Shown here: piece by piece, positions 14,744 to 16,257 of the stretch | Layout: every line of letters begins with the position of its first letter | Position numbering within the stretch: position 1 is the first letter of the stretch | From: Treponema sp. | Lineage (GTDB): Bacteria; Spirochaetota; Spirochaetia; Treponematales; Breznakiellaceae | Assembly: GCA_031272575.1 (NCBI GenBank) | Contig: JAISTO010000136.1 | Location: 1 to 16,257 of the forward strand | Direction: 5' to 3' | DNA: 16,257 nt | Translations under genes and position numbers: made by a program | Notes under the pieces: generated by a model | Databases searched by the model: none | Told to the model about the DNA's origin: nothing | The model's input: the letters and a program-made list of their open reading frames with translations, nothing else

Positions 14744-14758
14744 CCCGTGTGATACGGG
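14744..14758. terminator. Short hairpin between convergent genes, possible weak terminator
   Basis: CCCGT at 14744-14748 and ACGGG at 14754-14758 pair around a five-base loop, with A/T-rich flanks on both sides but no true T-run. It sits between the stop of the nucleotidyltransferase gene and the convergent stop of the 144-residue gene, where a bidirectional terminator would be expected. Confidence 0.4.
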
Positions 14759-14759
14759 G

Positions 14760-15194
14760 CTATTTAGTATGGGTAAGTTGGAGATTATTATTCCGTTTAA
14801 TTTGCGCGTTGATAACATCCTGACGGGGTATATCGATACGCACGTTGGTTTGATGCTTAGATTCCCATTCAGTAGCGCCATGGGTATGTGAAGCATGGGA
14901 GACGGGCTGCTGAAATAAATCCCGTTGACGTGGAGTCCGGCCCTTTGCAATTGTGGTGATTAAAGCGGAATCACAGCCAAGTGATTCTCCTTCAATCGTA
15001 AATGCAGTTTCATCTATTTGCGATGTGCCTTCTGGCAATGCCGCAGAAATTTTTGCAAACACGTTAAAATTTGCCTTGAACAAGAAACATTTAATCCCAT
15101 TTATTATGGCTGTCCGTTGATAACGAAGCGGGTCACGAGAATGACCTTGAATTTTCAATCCTTCAATAGATTCACCGGGGGTATGTGCTGGCAC
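14760..15194 (-). CDS. Hypothetical protein, third gene of the low-GC trio
   Basis: 144 residues from a GTG three bases after the preceding stop, so the gene is coupled to the one before it. I do not recognise the family. The middle (I-N-G-I-K-C-F-L-F-K-A-N-F-N-V-F-A-K, then T-S-Q-I-D-E-T-A-F-T-I-E-G-E-S-L) alternates polar and hydrophobic residues, suggesting beta structure. The C-terminal 50 residues are rich in Gln, His, Asn and Arg and look less ordered. There is no signal peptide or membrane helix. Its base composition is well below that of the ATPase genes. The open frame and tight packing support coding; function is unknown. Confidence 0.6.
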   Translation of the reverse strand: MPAHTPGESIEGLKIQGHSRDPLRYQRTAIINGIKCFLFKANFNVFAKISAALPEGTSQIDETAFTIEGESLGCDSALITTIAKGRTPRQRDLFQQPVSHASHTHGATEWESKHQTNVRIDIPRQDVINAQIKRNNNLQLTHTK

Positions 15195-15197
15195 GGT

Positions 15198-15692
15198 TCA
15201 AACCTCACTTATATAGTTTTTTAGTACTGCTTCGGCATCATGCATGGAACAATTCAGCATTTCCGCTATATCTTCGGCATCTAAGGGCAAATGGGTAAAC
15301 CCAAGCAGAATACGAACCTCCTCTTTGAGACGGTCTAAAGAGGTTTTTTTGGCTTCAGTTAAATACAGTGACTCTGTCTTGTCAAAGTATTCTTCTGAAA
15401 TATTACCGCATTCAAGATCAAGTTGCAGACGAAGATGATCGCGTATCTTCAATAGATTCCCAATTGCCTGAGTAAAAACCGGAGCGATCACTCCATCAAA
15501 ATGATTGAACAAACAATTTTCCACGTGCTTCTGGGGAATGACCATTGCTGCGCCATCAGACCTCAGAATAACGTTGCAACTAATGTAAGAAAACTCCCCG
15601 TCTCCCAGCAGTGAGTACAGTGGGACACCACTATTGTCGACCGTAGACAATGGCGATGGTACATCCATAGTTAGGACCCAAGTAGTCAACAC
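15198..15692 (-). CDS. Hypothetical protein, second gene of the low-GC trio
   Basis: 164 residues from a GTG with GGAGGG four bases upstream. Not recognised. Residues 1-60 look beta-rich (S-G-V-P-L-Y-S-L-L-G-D-G-E-F-S-Y-I-S-C-N-V-I-L). Residues 65-135 appear helical and charged. The end, L-P-L-D-A-E-D-I-A-E-M-L-N-C-S-M-H-D-A-E-A-V-L with its A-E-M-L-N-C-S turn, resembles a helix-turn-helix or a UBA-like helical bundle, so DNA or protein binding is possible. It is cytoplasmic by lack of signal or membrane segments. It lies 16 bp after the 82-residue gene and 3 bp before the 144-residue gene, within one transcript. Confidence 0.7.
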   Translation of the reverse strand: MLTTWVLTMDVPSPLSTVDNSGVPLYSLLGDGEFSYISCNVILRSDGAAMVIPQKHVENCLFNHFDGVIAPVFTQAIGNLLKIRDHLRLQLDLECGNISEEYFDKTESLYLTEAKKTSLDRLKEEVRILLGFTHLPLDAEDIAEMLNCSMHDAEAVLKNYISEV

Positions 15693-15708
15693 GATACCCT
15701 CCGTTGCA

Positions 15709-15957
15709 TCACATCTTAGGAATGATGGTCATCGTCGGCTGAGACTGGATGGAATAAATAGGTTCCCCATTTGGATTTTTTTTGTTATCTAAACGCACCA
15801 CCTGTACCAGCGTCTGCTTTAGACGAATCTTTGTTCCATCGTCGAGCGTATACTCCGACCACGGCTCCTTGGGGTCTTTTACCTCCATAAGAGTCCCAAT
15901 CTCTTGGCTTGTTGAGCCGTCAGGATTCATAACAGGAACCCTCACCTTATCTGCCAT
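15709..15957 (-). CDS. Small hypothetical protein, first gene of the low-GC trio
   Basis: 82 residues with AAGGAG six bases before the ATG and a near-consensus promoter upstream, so expression is likely good. The sequence looks all-beta: V-R-V-P-V-M-N-P-D-G-S, then E-Y-T-L-D-D-G-T-K-I-R-L-K-Q-T-L-V-Q-V-V-R-L-D, then G-E-P-I-Y-S-I-Q-S-Q. This resembles a small barrel or sandwich scaffold. I cannot name the family. No membrane helix or signal peptide. It leads the three-gene unit. Confidence 0.75.
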   Translation of the reverse strand: MADKVRVPVMNPDGSTSQEIGTLMEVKDPKEPWSEYTLDDGTKIRLKQTLVQVVRLDNKKNPNGEPIYSIQSQPTMTIIPKM

Positions 15958-16006
15958 AGCAACTCCTTAACCAAAAATATGAGCGTTTTCCACACTCTTT
16001 TGTTTT

Positions 16007-16035
16007 ATTTTACCAGTCCCTGAAAGAAGTGTCAA
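16007..16035 (-). promoter_or_regulatory. Near-consensus sigma-70 promoter of the three-gene unit
   Basis: Minus-strand TTGACA (16035-16030), a 17-base spacer, and TAAAAT (16012-16007): eleven of twelve consensus bases with ideal spacing. It stands about 50 bp before the start codon of the 82-residue protein. This is the best promoter match in the window. Confidence 0.8.
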
Positions 16036-16135
16036 GTATCCGCATTGGCTCAACAGCAATTTTACATTTACGCATCAGATTTAAGAAAAAAGTATCGGTC
16101 AAATTTAGATCGATAGTCGTTCGGGCTAATAAAAC

Positions 16136-16252
16136 CACCACAAAGGCGCACGAAGGAGGGGAAAATGATCATTCGATCTTGCAAGTCGTCAAAATTCTCT
16201 AATCTTCCATATCACTCAAATCCCTTTGTGCGCCTTCTGCGCCTTTGTGGTG
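16136..16252. repeat. Inverted repeat element with CACAAAGGCGC-type units
   Basis: Perfect 15-base arms, CACCACAAAGGCGCA at 16136-16150 and its reverse complement at 16238-16252. Each continues inward with related short units: ACGAAGG on the left, and on the right in reverse AAGGCGC, ACAAAGG. The core is about 70 bases with no open frame of note. It has the same arm-centre-arm plan as the other elements but a different unit. The window ends five bases beyond it, and nothing else was recognised between 16036 and 16135. Confidence 0.8.
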
Positions 16253-16257
16253 AAATT

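Noticed and set aside
14722..16257. tRNA or other structured RNA gene at the composition shift
   Set aside because: No cloverleaf, T-loop signature or CCA end was seen on either strand by eye.

Overview
The window looks like chromosomal DNA from a spirochaete of the Treponema group. The strongest evidence is a V/A-type ATPase operon in the order E, DUF2764-type protein, A, B, D, I, K, which matches the treponemal (and chlamydial) arrangement and lacks recognisable genes for subunits C, F and G/H. Relaxed spirochaetal lipoboxes on several proteins and a LicC-like nucleotidyltransferase behind the ATPase fit the same group. Most of the window is clearly GC-rich, above the usual value for cultured host-associated treponemes, so the species cannot be named. 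Apart from the last 1.5 kb, every gene reads as intact.

Layout. (1) Positions 1-5926, minus strand: a carbohydrate uptake and degradation operon. In transcription order it holds an LplB-type permease, a YtcP/LplC-type permease, a solute-binding lipoprotein, a large lipoprotein with a C-terminal alginate-lyase-like domain, and the start of another lipoprotein that runs off the left edge. (2) Positions 5927-6276: a divergent control region. It has a minus-strand promoter whose start region is covered by a 10-bp-arm palindrome (a likely repressor operator), palindromic intergenic repeats, one heptamer array, and a strong plus-strand promoter. (3) Positions 6277-13811: the V-ATPase operon. (4) Positions 13825-14721: a winged-helix plus nucleotidyltransferase fusion, 13 bp behind atpK. 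(5) Positions 14760-15957, minus strand: three tightly packed genes of unknown function, in DNA of visibly lower GC, driven by a near-consensus promoter. (6) Positions 16036-16257: non-coding, with an inverted repeat element.

How the genes work together. The permeases and binding protein would import an oligosaccharide, perhaps a uronic-acid oligomer released by the surface lyase. The V-ATPase couples ATP to ion transport; its K subunit keeps the side chains known to coordinate Na+ in Enterococcus hirae NtpK. The nucleotidyltransferase probably makes a CDP-activated small molecule such as CDP-choline.

The most unusual feature is a set of compact intergenic elements made of short tandem repeats facing complementary arrays across a 16-71 bp centre. 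They lie between the binding protein and the lyase, between atpB and atpD, between atpI and atpK, and at the right edge, with a half-element upstream of atpE. The repeat unit differs from element to element. In the two heptamer elements inside the ATPase operon, the order of unit variants is the same in both arms rather than reversed, which simple inversion would not produce. One of these elements supplies the atpB stop codon.
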